The notes under the pieces were generated by a model, which worked only from the letters and a program-made list of their open reading frames with translations, made no database searches and was not told the DNA's origin. Positions 33,989-42,837 of a DNA stretch of 64,000 nt are shown here, one piece after another. The position numbers were made by a program, and so were the translations under genes. The stretch covers positions 1 to 64,000 of the forward strand of contig NZ_JBOITN010000031.1 of NCBI RefSeq assembly GCF_050717545.1, in the 5' to 3' direction. Source of the DNA: Clostridium_AD sp050717545 (GTDB lineage: Bacteria > Bacillota > Clostridia > Clostridiales > Clostridiaceae). How positions within the stretch are numbered: the first letter of the stretch is position 1; each line of letters starts with the position of its first letter.

Positions 33989-35191
33989 ATGTATAAATTT
34001 AATACTATAGAAGAAGCTTTAGAAGACATTAAAAATGGTAAAATGGTTGTTGTAGTGGATGACGAGGACAGGGAAAATGAGGGAGATATAATTATAGCAG
34101 CAGAGATGGCCAGTCAAGAAAATATAAATTTTATGGCGAAATATGCACGTGGACTTATATGTATGCCTATAGTTAAAGAAAGATTAGAAAAGCTAAATAT
34201 AAATTCTATGGTTGCAAACAATACTGATGTACATGGAACTGCGTTTAGCATATCTATTGATGCAACAAGTACTACTACAGGAATATCAGCTGCTGAAAGA
34301 GCTATTACTATATTAAGGGTTTTGGATCCAGAGTCCACCTCAAAAGATTTTAATAGACCAGGTCACGTATTTCCACTAGCTGCAAGAGAAGGTGGAGTAC
34401 TAAATAGGGGCGGTCATACGGAGGCTGCGGTAGATTTAGCAAGAATTGCTGGATTATATCCTGCAGGGGTTATTTGTGAGATTATGAATGATGATGGATC
34501 AATGGCCAGGGTGCCAGAACTTATGGATTATGTTGAAAAACATGATTTAAAGATAATTACTATAGTAGATTTAATTGCATATAGAAGAAAAACTGAATGC
34601 CTTGTAGAAATGGTTACTGAGGCTAAAATGCCAACGAGATACGGAGAATTTACTATATATGGATTTGTAAATAAGTTGAATGGAGAACATCATGTAGCAT
34701 TAGTAAAAGGAGATGTAAAAAAAAGTGAATCTGTACTTGTAAGGGTACATTCTGAATGTCTTACTGGTGATGCACTAGGTTCTATAAGATGCGATTGTGG
34801 AGAACAATATGATGCGGCAATGAAAGCTATATCAAAAGAAGAAAGTGGTATTCTACTTTACATGAGACAAGAGGGACGTGGAATAGGATTAATCAATAAG
34901 CTAAAGGCATATAATCTTCAAGATGAAGGAATGGATACCGCAGAAGCAAATTTAGCGTTAGGCTTCCCAGTAGATATGAGAGATTACGGCATTGGAGCTC
35001 AAATACTAGAACTTTTAGGTGCTACGAAAATAAGACTAATGACTAACAACCCTAAAAAAATAACAGGAATTTCAGGTTATGGTATTGAGATAGTTGAAAG
35101 AGTAGCTATAGAAATGAATCATAATGAAAAAGATAAGTTTTATTTACAAACTAAAAAAGAAAAAATGGGACATTTATTAGATTTGAAATAA
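33989..35191 (+). CDS. ribBA: Bifunctional DHBP synthase / GTP cyclohydrolase II
   Basis: A 400-residue fusion making both riboflavin precursors. The N-terminal RibB part (1-200) contains DDEDRENEGD and HVFPLAAREGGVLNRGGHTEAA for 3,4-dihydroxy-2-butanone-4-P synthesis. The C-terminal RibA part (205-400) has the zinc-binding VHSECLTGDALGSIRCDCG and RQEGRGIGL for GTP opening. ATG 33989 was chosen with GGAGA just upstream; an in-frame TTG at 33965 lacks a site. It is third in the operon. Confidence 0.96.
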   Translation: MYKFNTIEEALEDIKNGKMVVVVDDEDRENEGDIIIAAEMASQENINFMAKYARGLICMPIVKERLEKLNINSMVANNTDVHGTAFSISIDATSTTTGISAAERAITILRVLDPESTSKDFNRPGHVFPLAAREGGVLNRGGHTEAAVDLARIAGLYPAGVICEIMNDDGSMARVPELMDYVEKHDLKIITIVDLIAYRRKTECLVEMVTEAKMPTRYGEFTIYGFVNKLNGEHHVALVKGDVKKSESVLVRVHSECLTGDALGSIRCDCGEQYDAAMKAISKEESGILLYMRQEGRGIGLINKLKAYNLQDEGMDTAEANLALGFPVDMRDYGIGAQILELLGATKIRLMTNNPKKITGISGYGIEIVERVAIEMNHNEKDKFYLQTKKEKMGHLLDLK

Positions 35192-35257
35192 AGCAGTTGC
35201 GCATGAGATGAATTTAATTAAGAACTAAAAAAATATAAATTAATAGGAGGATTTGAA

Positions 35258-35719
35258 ATGAAAGTATATGAAGGTAAATTAATAGCTGAGGGTTTAAAAT
35301 TTGGAATTATAGTAGCACGGTTTAATGAATTTATAGGTGGAAAATTATTATCAGGAGCACTAGATGGATTAAAACGTCATGGTGTTGAGGAAGAAAGTGT
35401 GGAAATTGCATGGGTACCTGGTGCATTTGAGATACCACTTGTTGCACAAAAGATGGCTAAGTCTGGCAAATATGATGGTGTAATATGTTTAGGAGCAGTA
35501 ATAAGAGGGGCTACATCCCATTATGAATTTGTAGCTGGCGAAGTTACTAAAGGAATTGCATCTGTAACATTACAAACAGGAGTTCCAGTTATTTTTGGAG
35601 TACTTACTACTGAAAATATCGAGCAAGCAATTGAAAGAGCAGGAACAAAGGCAGGTAATAAAGGATATGATGCTGCAGTAACAGCAATAGAAATGGCAAA
35701 TTTACTAAGAGAAATTTAG
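35258..35719 (+). CDS. ribH: 6,7-dimethyl-8-ribityllumazine synthase
   Basis: A 153-residue enzyme that joins the two precursors to lumazine, usually as a 60-mer shell or a pentamer. Motifs are ARFNEFI, WVPGAFEIPL and GAVIRGATSHYEFVAGEVTKGI with the catalytic His in SHYE. ATG 35258 follows AGGAGG. It is the last gene of the riboflavin operon, which is thus complete for the four core enzymes. Length is normal. Confidence 0.97.
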   Translation: MKVYEGKLIAEGLKFGIIVARFNEFIGGKLLSGALDGLKRHGVEEESVEIAWVPGAFEIPLVAQKMAKSGKYDGVICLGAVIRGATSHYEFVAGEVTKGIASVTLQTGVPVIFGVLTTENIEQAIERAGTKAGNKGYDAAVTAIEMANLLREI

Positions 35720-35765
35720 GGGCAAAAACGTATGGAATTTAACCTATGGTCTAAGCGCAGGGGCG

Positions 35766-35801
35766 AGGCGATTTCGCCTTGGGCTATTCTTATGGTATAA
35801 T
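35766..35801 (+). promoter_or_regulatory. GC-rich hairpin and extended -10 promoter
   Basis: AGGCGA/TCGCCT (35766-35779) forms a compact hairpin in unusually GC-rich surroundings. It is followed by the extended -10 TGGTATAAT (35793-35801), which probably drives the small membrane protein gene. The hairpin could also weakly terminate the rib operon. Confidence 0.5.
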
Positions 35802-35840
35802 ATTACTAAAGAGTAGGTAGAAGAGTGGGGCGGAGCTAAA

Positions 35841-36146
35841 ATGGGACTTGGTGAGAGTGTGTTTAGTATTATATTTATTGTTACAGGTATAGTGGCTATT
35901 ATAGCTGGACTAAATTTTGATAACAAATATAGAGGGGAATATAAGGGCGTAAATAAAACGGAGTATATAAAAGTAAATAAGCTTGTTTTAATTTCAATGG
36001 GTGGGATAATGTTGTTTGGAGTTTTTCTGGGACAGGGGTTACCAGTGTTTAAGGATATTATAACAGTTATGACATTTATATGTTTGTTAGTTTTATGGAT
36101 TATATATTCAATAATATCTAAAAAAAATTTTACTAATAAAAAATGA
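35841..36146 (+). CDS. Small membrane protein of unknown function
   Basis: A 101-residue protein with hydrophobic segments at about 7-26, 47-65 and 72-92 and a basic tail. A DUF3784-like layout is possible, but I cannot confirm it. ATG 35841 lies about 10 bases after a GGGGCGGAG ribosome-binding-like run. It has its own promoter-like element and terminator, so it is probably a single-gene unit between the rib operon and the convergent diguanylate cyclase. No function can be assigned. Confidence 0.65.
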   Translation: MGLGESVFSIIFIVTGIVAIIAGLNFDNKYRGEYKGVNKTEYIKVNKLVLISMGGIMLFGVFLGQGLPVFKDIITVMTFICLLVLWIIYSIISKKNFTNKK

Positions 36147-36189
36147 ATCAGAGTTGAAGCTTGTAACTTCTATTCTGATTCATTTTTAT
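36143..36189. terminator. Bidirectional terminator
   Basis: ATGAATCAGA (36143-36152) pairs with TCTGATTCAT (36174-36183), with an inner GAAG/CTTC stem and T-rich flank. It is shared by the small membrane protein gene and the convergent GGDEF gene. Confidence 0.8.
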
Positions 36190-36203
36190 TTATAGAGAAA
36201 ACA

Positions 36204-37280
36204 TTATGGCTGACATACTTTATTTCTTCCAGAACGTTTGGCAGAGTATAATGCAATGTCAGCTTGACTTACCAGGTTTTCTAGAGTGGTTACGTTGTCA
36301 GGGTAGGTAGCAGCACCTATAGAAATGTTTAAATTAATGCTAAGCTTATCTGGTAAAATAAACTCGTGAATTTCTACAGCGGATCTTAAACGTTCTGCAA
36401 CTTCTAACGCTTGCGAACTTGGACAATCAGGTAAAATAACAGAGAATTCTTCTCCGCCAATTCTAGATATAATGTCAAAACTTCTACTAGATGTAGATAA
36501 TACAGTACTTAGTTGTTGCAATACGCTATCACCAGCTAAATGCCCATAAGTGTCATTTACATTTTTAAAAAAATCAATGTCTATAATAAGAATAGACAAA
36601 TGTTCTTTATTAATTCTAACATCCACAAACGACCGAGTCAGCGCATTATCGTATTGCCTAACATTATTTAATCCAGTAAGAAAGTCTAACGTTGACTCTT
36701 GCTCTAATTTATTGAGTTGATTAATTGAAATATTCATATAATTTGATATATGATATGACAAAGTTCCAATTATACAGGATGCTATCCAAAAATAAACAAG
36801 TGTATTGTGGAGTATTATTGTATCTTTAATAATCAATAAAAATGTACTAGTCATAATTAAAGCACTTATAAAGTTTAGGTAAATCCATCTTTTTAATGGA
36901 TTTATATTTAATTTCAATATTAAAATACAAGCGATAGCAATATTCAACATGTTAATAGAAGCTATTAGGGAGGTACTAGTGATACCAAAGTAACTAATTC
37001 TAAATACTGCAATTGTAATTCCAGCAATAATTGAAGCTGATCCACCACCATAAAGAGCAGCCAGCAATATGGGAATATGACGAAAGTCCAGAATTACAAC
37101 AGGTGTAATGCGGACAGTAAATAACATTAAAATAATACCGAGAATTCCATGTGACAAGCCAAAGAAAAACTTTTGTTTATAGGAGAGTGATAAATTCAGA
37201 AAAATTCTTTTAAATACTTGACTATTTATAAAAATGAAGGAAATTAGTATCATACCATTTATAAATAAATCCCTTAACAT
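36204..37280 (-). CDS. Membrane diguanylate cyclase (5TM + GGDEF)
   Basis: A 358-residue protein predicted to make c-di-GMP. Residues 1-185 form several membrane helices of the 5TMR-LYT type sensor. Residues 195-358 are a GGDEF domain starting STLDFLTGLNNVRQYD. The active-site motif is GGEEF, an allowed catalytic variant, and the inhibitory I-site RSFD lies five residues before it, so both catalysis and product inhibition seem intact. No EAL domain is present. ATG 37280 is preceded by GGAAGGAG. The signal sensed is unknown. Confidence 0.93.
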   Translation of the reverse strand: MLRDLFINGMILISFIFINSQVFKRIFLNLSLSYKQKFFFGLSHGILGIILMLFTVRITPVVILDFRHIPILLAALYGGGSASIIAGITIAVFRISYFGITSTSLIASINMLNIAIACILILKLNINPLKRWIYLNFISALIMTSTFLLIIKDTIILHNTLVYFWIASCIIGTLSYHISNYMNISINQLNKLEQESTLDFLTGLNNVRQYDNALTRSFVDVRINKEHLSILIIDIDFFKNVNDTYGHLAGDSVLQQLSTVLSTSSRSFDIISRIGGEEFSVILPDCPSSQALEVAERLRSAVEIHEFILPDKLSINLNISIGAATYPDNVTTLENLVSQADIALYSAKRSGRNKVCQP

Positions 37281-37323
37281 TAGATAACTCCTTCCAAGAA
37301 TAAGTATATATATTAAAATTAAA

Positions 37324-37353
37324 AATCTACTATATAATATTATATAGTAGATT
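37324..37353 (-). terminator. Perfect 30-bp palindrome, terminator of the HAD gene
   Basis: AATCTACTATATAAT (37324-37338) is followed at once by its exact complement. On the minus strand it lies 16 bases after the HAD stop and is followed by TTTTTAATTTT. Confidence 0.75.
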
Positions 37354-37369
37354 CAAAAACAAGTGAACA

Positions 37370-38098
37370 TTAAATTTTAATATCTTCAGGACGCAGACTA
37401 TAAACTACATCTTTTCTTTCTAGCATTATACTAATTTTGTTTTTTAATTCGTCATCATTAAAAATTTTTAATAGTAGTTCTTTGGTGGGATTTACTGCTG
37501 TTGGGTTACTAATTAACTTTAACATGTTAAAATCGCCTGAGGTATCGCCATAAGCATAACTTTGATTTAAGTCAATATTATATTTACCTACAAAATATTC
37601 TATGGCAGTTTGTTTACTTATACTATCCCACATAGGGACAATATCACCAGTGTAAATATTATGTTCATTCAATGTGTATTTGGTCCCAACATAATCATCA
37701 AATCCGTATTTTATAGACATTTCACGTACAAGTTCAATGGGACTACCTGATATGGTAATAATTATATGACCTTGGCTCTTATGCCATTTAATTATATCAC
37801 GGGTGTAGGTATAAACTCTATCACCTTTTTGCTTTACAATTTGTTTTGCAATAAACTCAATCTGTGACCTATGAAGTCCAATTATAGCTTCAGAATATAT
37901 ATCAGCCATCTTGAGCAGGTAATTATCATAGTTACCAATTCGCTTATCCCATTTGACGAAAAAAGGTTTTACTTCTTTGTACCATCTATCATTTTCTATT
38001 AGTTCACTTTTTATCAATTTTTTAAACACTTCGGTAATTAAAGCTTCTCTATAAAGAGTACCATCAATATCAAAGAAAGCAGCTATTCGTTTTTCCAA
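37370..38098 (-). CDS. HAD-IB family phosphatase
   Basis: A 242-residue haloacid dehalogenase-type phosphatase close to SerB-like class IB. Motif I is FFDIDGTL with nucleophile D9 and D11; motif II is ITISGSP; motif III/IV is YAYGDTSGDFNML. A helical cap (about 25-90) separates motifs I and II. It probably removes phosphate from a small metabolite or lipid precursor. ATG 38098 is preceded by GGAGGTGT. It lies between the FTHF cyclo-ligase and GGDEF genes on the same strand and may follow the former transcriptionally. Confidence 0.88.
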   Translation of the reverse strand: MEKRIAAFFDIDGTLYREALITEVFKKLIKSELIENDRWYKEVKPFFVKWDKRIGNYDNYLLKMADIYSEAIIGLHRSQIEFIAKQIVKQKGDRVYTYTRDIIKWHKSQGHIIITISGSPIELVREMSIKYGFDDYVGTKYTLNEHNIYTGDIVPMWDSISKQTAIEYFVGKYNIDLNQSYAYGDTSGDFNMLKLISNPTAVNPTKELLLKIFNDDELKNKISIMLERKDVVYSLRPEDIKI

Positions 38099-38173
38099 AG
38101 GTACACCTCCGATTTAAGTAGACTTTTATATGGCTTTTTTTATTATATGCTTCATTATAATAAGTGTTAATAG

Positions 38174-38755
38174 TTAGTTAGGATATATTATTCTGCCCTG
38201 GGTTACTATGAAATCAAGGGGCACATCATAAATATCTGCTGGAATTTCATCAATTATTTGATTATCGTAAGCTATACCAATAGTTATCGCATCTTTTGAT
38301 TTTTTAGATAAAAACCTATCATAGTAACCAGCACCAAAACCTATTCTATTGCAATGTTTATCAAACAATACTCCAGGAACTATGATTAAATCGATATCAT
38401 TTATATTTACCATCTTTAATAAATCATGTTTTGGCTCCATAATACCAAAAGCAGATTTAGTAACATCGGTTTTAATATCATTTATTTCAAAAGGGATTAT
38501 CTCTCGCGTCTTCTGCACGCAATAAGGTGCTATTACCGTTTTAGAATTATTTAAACACCAAGTGACCAGAGGCAATGTATCAACTTCGTTGTTAAAACTG
38601 AGGTATAACATGATGTTCTTGCATTTTATAAATTGAGGTAATCTAATAATTGTGTTTATAATTTTATTACTAAAAGCACTTACATCCTGTATTTTCATGT
38701 TTTTCCTTTGAGAAAGCATATCTTTTCTTAAGGTGTTTTTGCTGTTGTTGTCCAT
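38174..38755 (-). CDS. 5-formyltetrahydrofolate cyclo-ligase
   Basis: A 193-residue ATP-dependent enzyme turning 5-formyl-THF into 5,10-methenyl-THF, which returns stored folate to one-carbon metabolism. Family motifs are RKDMLSQRK near the N-terminus and the ATP/folate-binding GFGAGYYDRFL (about 140-150), with LIIVPGVLFDKHCNRIG just before. ATG 38755 is preceded by GAGGGGG. It is the first gene of a probable two-gene unit with the HAD phosphatase 75 bases downstream. Confidence 0.94.
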   Translation of the reverse strand: MDNNSKNTLRKDMLSQRKNMKIQDVSAFSNKIINTIIRLPQFIKCKNIMLYLSFNNEVDTLPLVTWCLNNSKTVIAPYCVQKTREIIPFEINDIKTDVTKSAFGIMEPKHDLLKMVNINDIDLIIVPGVLFDKHCNRIGFGAGYYDRFLSKKSKDAITIGIAYDNQIIDEIPADIYDVPLDFIVTQGRIIYPN

Positions 38756-38961
38756 AAGTACCCCCTCGGTATTATTTATAATTGTGAAAAATACCTCATT
38801 AATAATAAAAAAAATTATAGCATAATATAATTATATATCACAAACTATATTAAGACTAGTCAAGTAGTATAAAATATTTCATAGGAAATAATAAAAACGA
38901 AAACTATTAATTAATCTATTAATTTTTTATATTTATTTACCAAATTTACTAATATACATAA

Positions 38962-39012
38962 AAATACCCTATAGGGTTGACTTTGACATAGTCTACTCTA
39001 TAGGACATTTTT
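38962..39012 (-). terminator. Terminator of the opp operon
   Basis: On the minus strand CCTATAG pairs with CTATAGG, with an inner GACT/AGTC stem, followed by GGTATTTTTATG. It lies about 35 bases after the oppA stop. Confidence 0.7.
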
Positions 39013-39046
39013 AATTATGCAATGAATTTTATTATTTTACTAAATA

Positions 39047-40741
39047 TTATTTAGCAGCTTCTACATACGCTTTTTGGAACCATGTCTGGCCTAAAGGTGA
39101 TGTACGAGTTCCCTTAATATTTGGTCTTATAACTATTGTATTTGTATATTCATAAATAGGGATTATAACCATGTTTTCCATAAGAATGTCTTCTGCTTCA
39201 TGCATGATAGTCATTCTCTTAGCTGGATCAATTTCTTTTTTTGCAGCTAAAATTTTAGCATCATATTCTGGATTTTTGTATCCTGGATCATTATTTCCTG
39301 AACTTGATGCCAATAAATCAAGGAATGTCATTGGATCAGTGTAATCTCCAAGCCATCCATCTCTTGCAAGTATATATTGTTTATCATTTCTTGTTTTTAA
39401 GAATACTTTCCATTCTTGGTTCTTAAGCTCTATGTCTACTCCAAGATTTTTCTTCCACATATCTTGAATTGCAGCAGCTATGTTTTGGTGTCCTACTTGT
39501 GTGTTATATAGTAAAGTTAATTTAGGGAATCCTTTTCCATCTGGGTAGCCCGCTTCAGCAAGTAATGCTTTAGCCTTAGTTACATCTCCAGCTGCAGGGA
39601 AGTATTCTTTACTTGCAAAGTCCTTACCATCTGGCTCAAACATACCATGTGGTACAAATGAGGTTGAAGGAGTTTGACCGCCTTTGGAAACATTTTCAAC
39701 TATAGCTACTCTGTCTATAGCAAGATTTAATGCTTTTCTTACTTTAACATTTTGTAAAGCCTCACCAGCTTCTTTATTTATATCTAAAGCTTTAGGTGTA
39801 AGATTTGCTGCGTAGTAGTAAGTTCCTAAGTTAGGAGTTATTTCACACAAGCCATCTTTTATAAGACCAGGAATTTCTGAAGCGGGGGGAGTCCTAAGCA
39901 TATCCATTTGACCAGCTTTAAATGCCGCAAGTGCTGCTGTTTCATTCTCTAGCATTTTATAGTTTATAGTATCAAGTTTGATATTATCAGCATCCCAATA
40001 CTTATCATTTTTAACGAAAGTCATTACATCTTTAGGTAACCATTCTTTTAACTTGAATGCACCATTAGTGATATAAGTTTCTTTTTTAGTAGCCCAAGCA
40101 GTATCATTTTCTACTACATCTTTTCTAACTGGCATATATGTTTGGAAAGCCATAAGTGATAAGAAGTAACTTGTTGGGTTCTCAAGAGTAACTACAAGAG
40201 TTGAATCATCTGTAGCTTTTACTCCAACTTCATCAATTGTGGCAGGTTTTATACCTTCCGTTTTATCTGCATCTGGAAGTTCGCTTTCATTGTATCCTTG
40301 CCCATTCTTTAAATAAAAGAGTTGGTAATTGTATTCAGAAGCAGTGGCAGGCGTTAAAACTCTTTTCCATGCATATTCGAAATCTCCAGCTACAACTGGT
40401 TGACCATCTGACCATAGAGCGCCATCTCTAATATGGAAAGTATAAGTTAAACCATCATCGGACATTTTATAACTATCAGCAATACCTGGGATTGGTAAAT
40501 CTTTGTTATCTAATCTCATTAAACCTTCGAAAGCATTTCCTATTATAGTGCCGCTATCTACTGCAGTACTTAATGCTGGGTCTATAGTCTTAGATTCTGC
40601 ACCTAAATTGAAAGTTATTACTTGTGGTATTTCACCCGGTGTAGTAGCATCTGATGCGTCTTTATTACTGCAACCCGATAGTAAAGATATACTGAAGGTT
40701 GCCGCAAGTAAAAGTGAAGCAAGTTTCGTTGACTTAATCAT
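39047..40741 (-). CDS. oppA: Oligopeptide ABC transporter, binding lipoprotein
   Basis: A 564-residue SBP_bac_5 protein that captures peptides outside the membrane. The lipoprotein signal ends in the lipobox LSGC with C24. TYTFHIRDGALWSDGQPVVAGDFEYAWKR is the family signature region, and the length is typical of OppA. ATG 40741 follows AAGGGGGAA. It is last in the oppBCDFA order, separated from oppF by a strong hairpin, which often allows higher expression of the binding protein. Peptide preference cannot be predicted. Confidence 0.95.
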   Translation of the reverse strand: MIKSTKLASLLLAATFSISLLSGCSNKDASDATTPGEIPQVITFNLGAESKTIDPALSTAVDSGTIIGNAFEGLMRLDNKDLPIPGIADSYKMSDDGLTYTFHIRDGALWSDGQPVVAGDFEYAWKRVLTPATASEYNYQLFYLKNGQGYNESELPDADKTEGIKPATIDEVGVKATDDSTLVVTLENPTSYFLSLMAFQTYMPVRKDVVENDTAWATKKETYITNGAFKLKEWLPKDVMTFVKNDKYWDADNIKLDTINYKMLENETAALAAFKAGQMDMLRTPPASEIPGLIKDGLCEITPNLGTYYYAANLTPKALDINKEAGEALQNVKVRKALNLAIDRVAIVENVSKGGQTPSTSFVPHGMFEPDGKDFASKEYFPAAGDVTKAKALLAEAGYPDGKGFPKLTLLYNTQVGHQNIAAAIQDMWKKNLGVDIELKNQEWKVFLKTRNDKQYILARDGWLGDYTDPMTFLDLLASSSGNNDPGYKNPEYDAKILAAKKEIDPAKRMTIMHEAEDILMENMVIIPIYEYTNTIVIRPNIKGTRTSPLGQTWFQKAYVEAAK

Positions 40742-40774
40742 TTTATTATTCCCCCTTTAATTTATATATATATA

Positions 40775-40796
40775 AAATCGGTGCAAGCACCGATTT
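40775..40796 (-). repeat. Intercistronic hairpin between oppF and oppA
   Basis: AAATCGGTGC and GCACCGATTT form a perfect 10-bp stem with a two-base loop. Without a T tract on the coding strand, an mRNA-protecting role or partial termination before oppA is likely. Confidence 0.65.
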
Positions 40797-40836
40797 ATAA
40801 TCTGTATTATACGCAATAAACATATTTTTGGTTAAG

Positions 40837-41814
40837 TTAGAATAAGTGACAAGCAACAAAGTGATCATTACCTAAATTCTTCAACTCTGGATTTACCTCT
40901 GAGCATATTTTTTTAGCATATTTACATCGGCCTTTAAATCTGCACCCTGGTGGAGGATCTATAGGTGATGGTATTTCACCTTTAAGCATAATCCTCTTTC
41001 TTAATGCTGCTTCTTCAGGGTCAGCTATTGGAATAGCTGAAAGTAAGGCTTGGGTATATGGATGCATTGGATGATTATATACTTCATCACTAATACCGAT
41101 TTCAACCATGTTACCTAAATACATAACTCCTATTCTATTAGATATATGTTTAACCATTGATAAATCATGGGCTATAAAAAGATACGTTAATCCCATCTTT
41201 TCTTGCAATTCTTCAAGCATATTTATAACCTGTGCTTGTATTGAAACATCTAACGCAGATATAGGTTCATCACAGATTATAAATTCTGGTTGCACGGCTA
41301 ATGATCTAGCTATACCAATTCTTTGTCTTTGTCCACCAGAAAATTCGTGTGGATATCTGCTAGCATGTTCACTACTTAATCCTACAGTTGTGAGCAATTC
41401 TTGAATTCTTGATATTCTATCTTTGCCTTTATAAACACCATGAATGTCAATGGATTCACCAACTATGTCACCAACAGTCATTCTAGAGTCTAGTGAAGCA
41501 TAGGGATCTTGGAATATCATTTGTATTTTTTTTCTATAAGGGAGCATCTGCTTTTGACTTAACTTTGATAAATCATGTCCATCATAAATTATTTGTCCAC
41601 CAGTGGGTTCGTACAGCTTTATTATTGTTCTTCCAGTAGTGGTTTTACCACAGCCTGACTCTCCAACTAATCCCAAAGTTTCACCTTTATTGATTGTAAA
41701 AGAAATACCATCTACTGCTTTTACATTACTGTGAGATGGTAGAAATAAACCTTTTTTCACTGGGAAATACTTTTTTAAATTTTTTATTTCAACTAATACT
41801 TTTTCATCACTCAT
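40837..41814 (-). CDS. oppF: Oligopeptide ABC transporter, ATP-binding protein OppF
   Basis: A 325-residue ATPase with Walker A GESGCGKTTTG, signature FSGGQRQRIGIARSLA and Walker B FIICDEPISALD. The C-terminal oligopeptide-type extension has the cysteine motif PPGCRFKGRCKYAKKIC, which in the family may bind an Fe-S cluster. ATG 41814 overlaps the oppD stop by one base (TAATG), so the two are translationally coupled. It forms a heterodimer with OppD. Confidence 0.95.
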   Translation of the reverse strand: MSDEKVLVEIKNLKKYFPVKKGLFLPSHSNVKAVDGISFTINKGETLGLVGESGCGKTTTGRTIIKLYEPTGGQIIYDGHDLSKLSQKQMLPYRKKIQMIFQDPYASLDSRMTVGDIVGESIDIHGVYKGKDRISRIQELLTTVGLSSEHASRYPHEFSGGQRQRIGIARSLAVQPEFIICDEPISALDVSIQAQVINMLEELQEKMGLTYLFIAHDLSMVKHISNRIGVMYLGNMVEIGISDEVYNHPMHPYTQALLSAIPIADPEEAALRKRIMLKGEIPSPIDPPPGCRFKGRCKYAKKICSEVNPELKNLGNDHFVACHLF

Positions 41815-42824
41815 TATAAACCTCCCCTTCCAACAGGTGCTTTTGTTTTAGGTGCATCAGGGTGATTTAGAAAACAAGCAGAAAAATGTTCCTCGCTAAT
41901 TTGAAATAATGGTGGTCTTTGCTGTTCGCAAATTTTCATAGCATACTCACATCTAGGTGCAAATGGGCAGCCAACAGGTGGCTTTAATAAATCTGGCGGT
42001 TGACCCTCTATTGGTTTTAATTTTTCTTTAATACCACTTTTATGATTTGGGATACTGTTTATAAGTCCCCAAGTATATGGGTGTCTTGGATTGTAAAACA
42101 AATCCTTAGTAGAACCTGTTTCTGCAATTAATCCACCGTACATAACATTTATTCTGTCACAAACATCCGCAACCACACCTAAATCGTGTGTAATAAGAAT
42201 AATTGAAGTGTTTAATTTTTCTTTAATGTCCTTCATAAGCTCAAGAATCTGTGCCTGTATTGTAACATCAAGGGCAGTTGTAGGTTCATCTGCTATTAAT
42301 AGCTTCGGCTCACAACATAATGCCATAGCGATCATTGCACGTTGTCTCATACCACCAGAAAATTCATGAGGGTATTGTTTCATTCTTTGCTCTGGACTTG
42401 GAATTCCAACTAAGGAGAGCATTTGCACTGATTTATCAAAAGCCTCTTTTTTGGTTAATTGCGTATGTTTAAGTAACGGCTCCATTATTTGATTCCCTAT
42501 AGTGAAAACTGGATTTAGGGAAGTCATTGGATCCTGGAATATCATCCCTATTTCATTTCCTCTTATTATTTCCATTTTTTTCTCTGAAAGCTTTGTAAGA
42601 TCTTTTCCTTGGAATAGCATTTCACCTTCTATTATTTTCCCTGTATCAGGAAGTAGTTTCATAAGCGACGTCATAGTAACACTCTTTCCACTTCCAGATT
42701 CTCCAACTATTCCAAGGGCCTCACCTTTGTTTAAGTAAAAGGATATTCCTCCAACAGCTTTCACTTCTCCTACATGTGTAAAAAAAGATGTTTTTAAATT
42801 ATTTACTTCGAGTAATCTTTCCAT
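41814..42824 (-). CDS. oppD: Oligopeptide ABC transporter, ATP-binding protein OppD
   Basis: A 336-residue ATPase. It has Walker A GESGSGKSVT, signature FSGGMRQRAMIAMAL and Walker B LLIADEPTTALD. The C-terminal PPVGCPFAPRCEYAMKICEQQ is the OppD/DppD Cys motif. ATG 42824 follows AGGAGGAAG. It is the third gene of the operon, tightly coupled to oppF. Confidence 0.95.
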   Translation of the reverse strand: MERLLEVNNLKTSFFTHVGEVKAVGGISFYLNKGEALGIVGESGSGKSVTMTSLMKLLPDTGKIIEGEMLFQGKDLTKLSEKKMEIIRGNEIGMIFQDPMTSLNPVFTIGNQIMEPLLKHTQLTKKEAFDKSVQMLSLVGIPSPEQRMKQYPHEFSGGMRQRAMIAMALCCEPKLLIADEPTTALDVTIQAQILELMKDIKEKLNTSIILITHDLGVVADVCDRINVMYGGLIAETGSTKDLFYNPRHPYTWGLINSIPNHKSGIKEKLKPIEGQPPDLLKPPVGCPFAPRCEYAMKICEQQRPPLFQISEEHFSACFLNHPDAPKTKAPVGRGGL

Positions 42825-42837
42825 AACTTCCTCCTAC

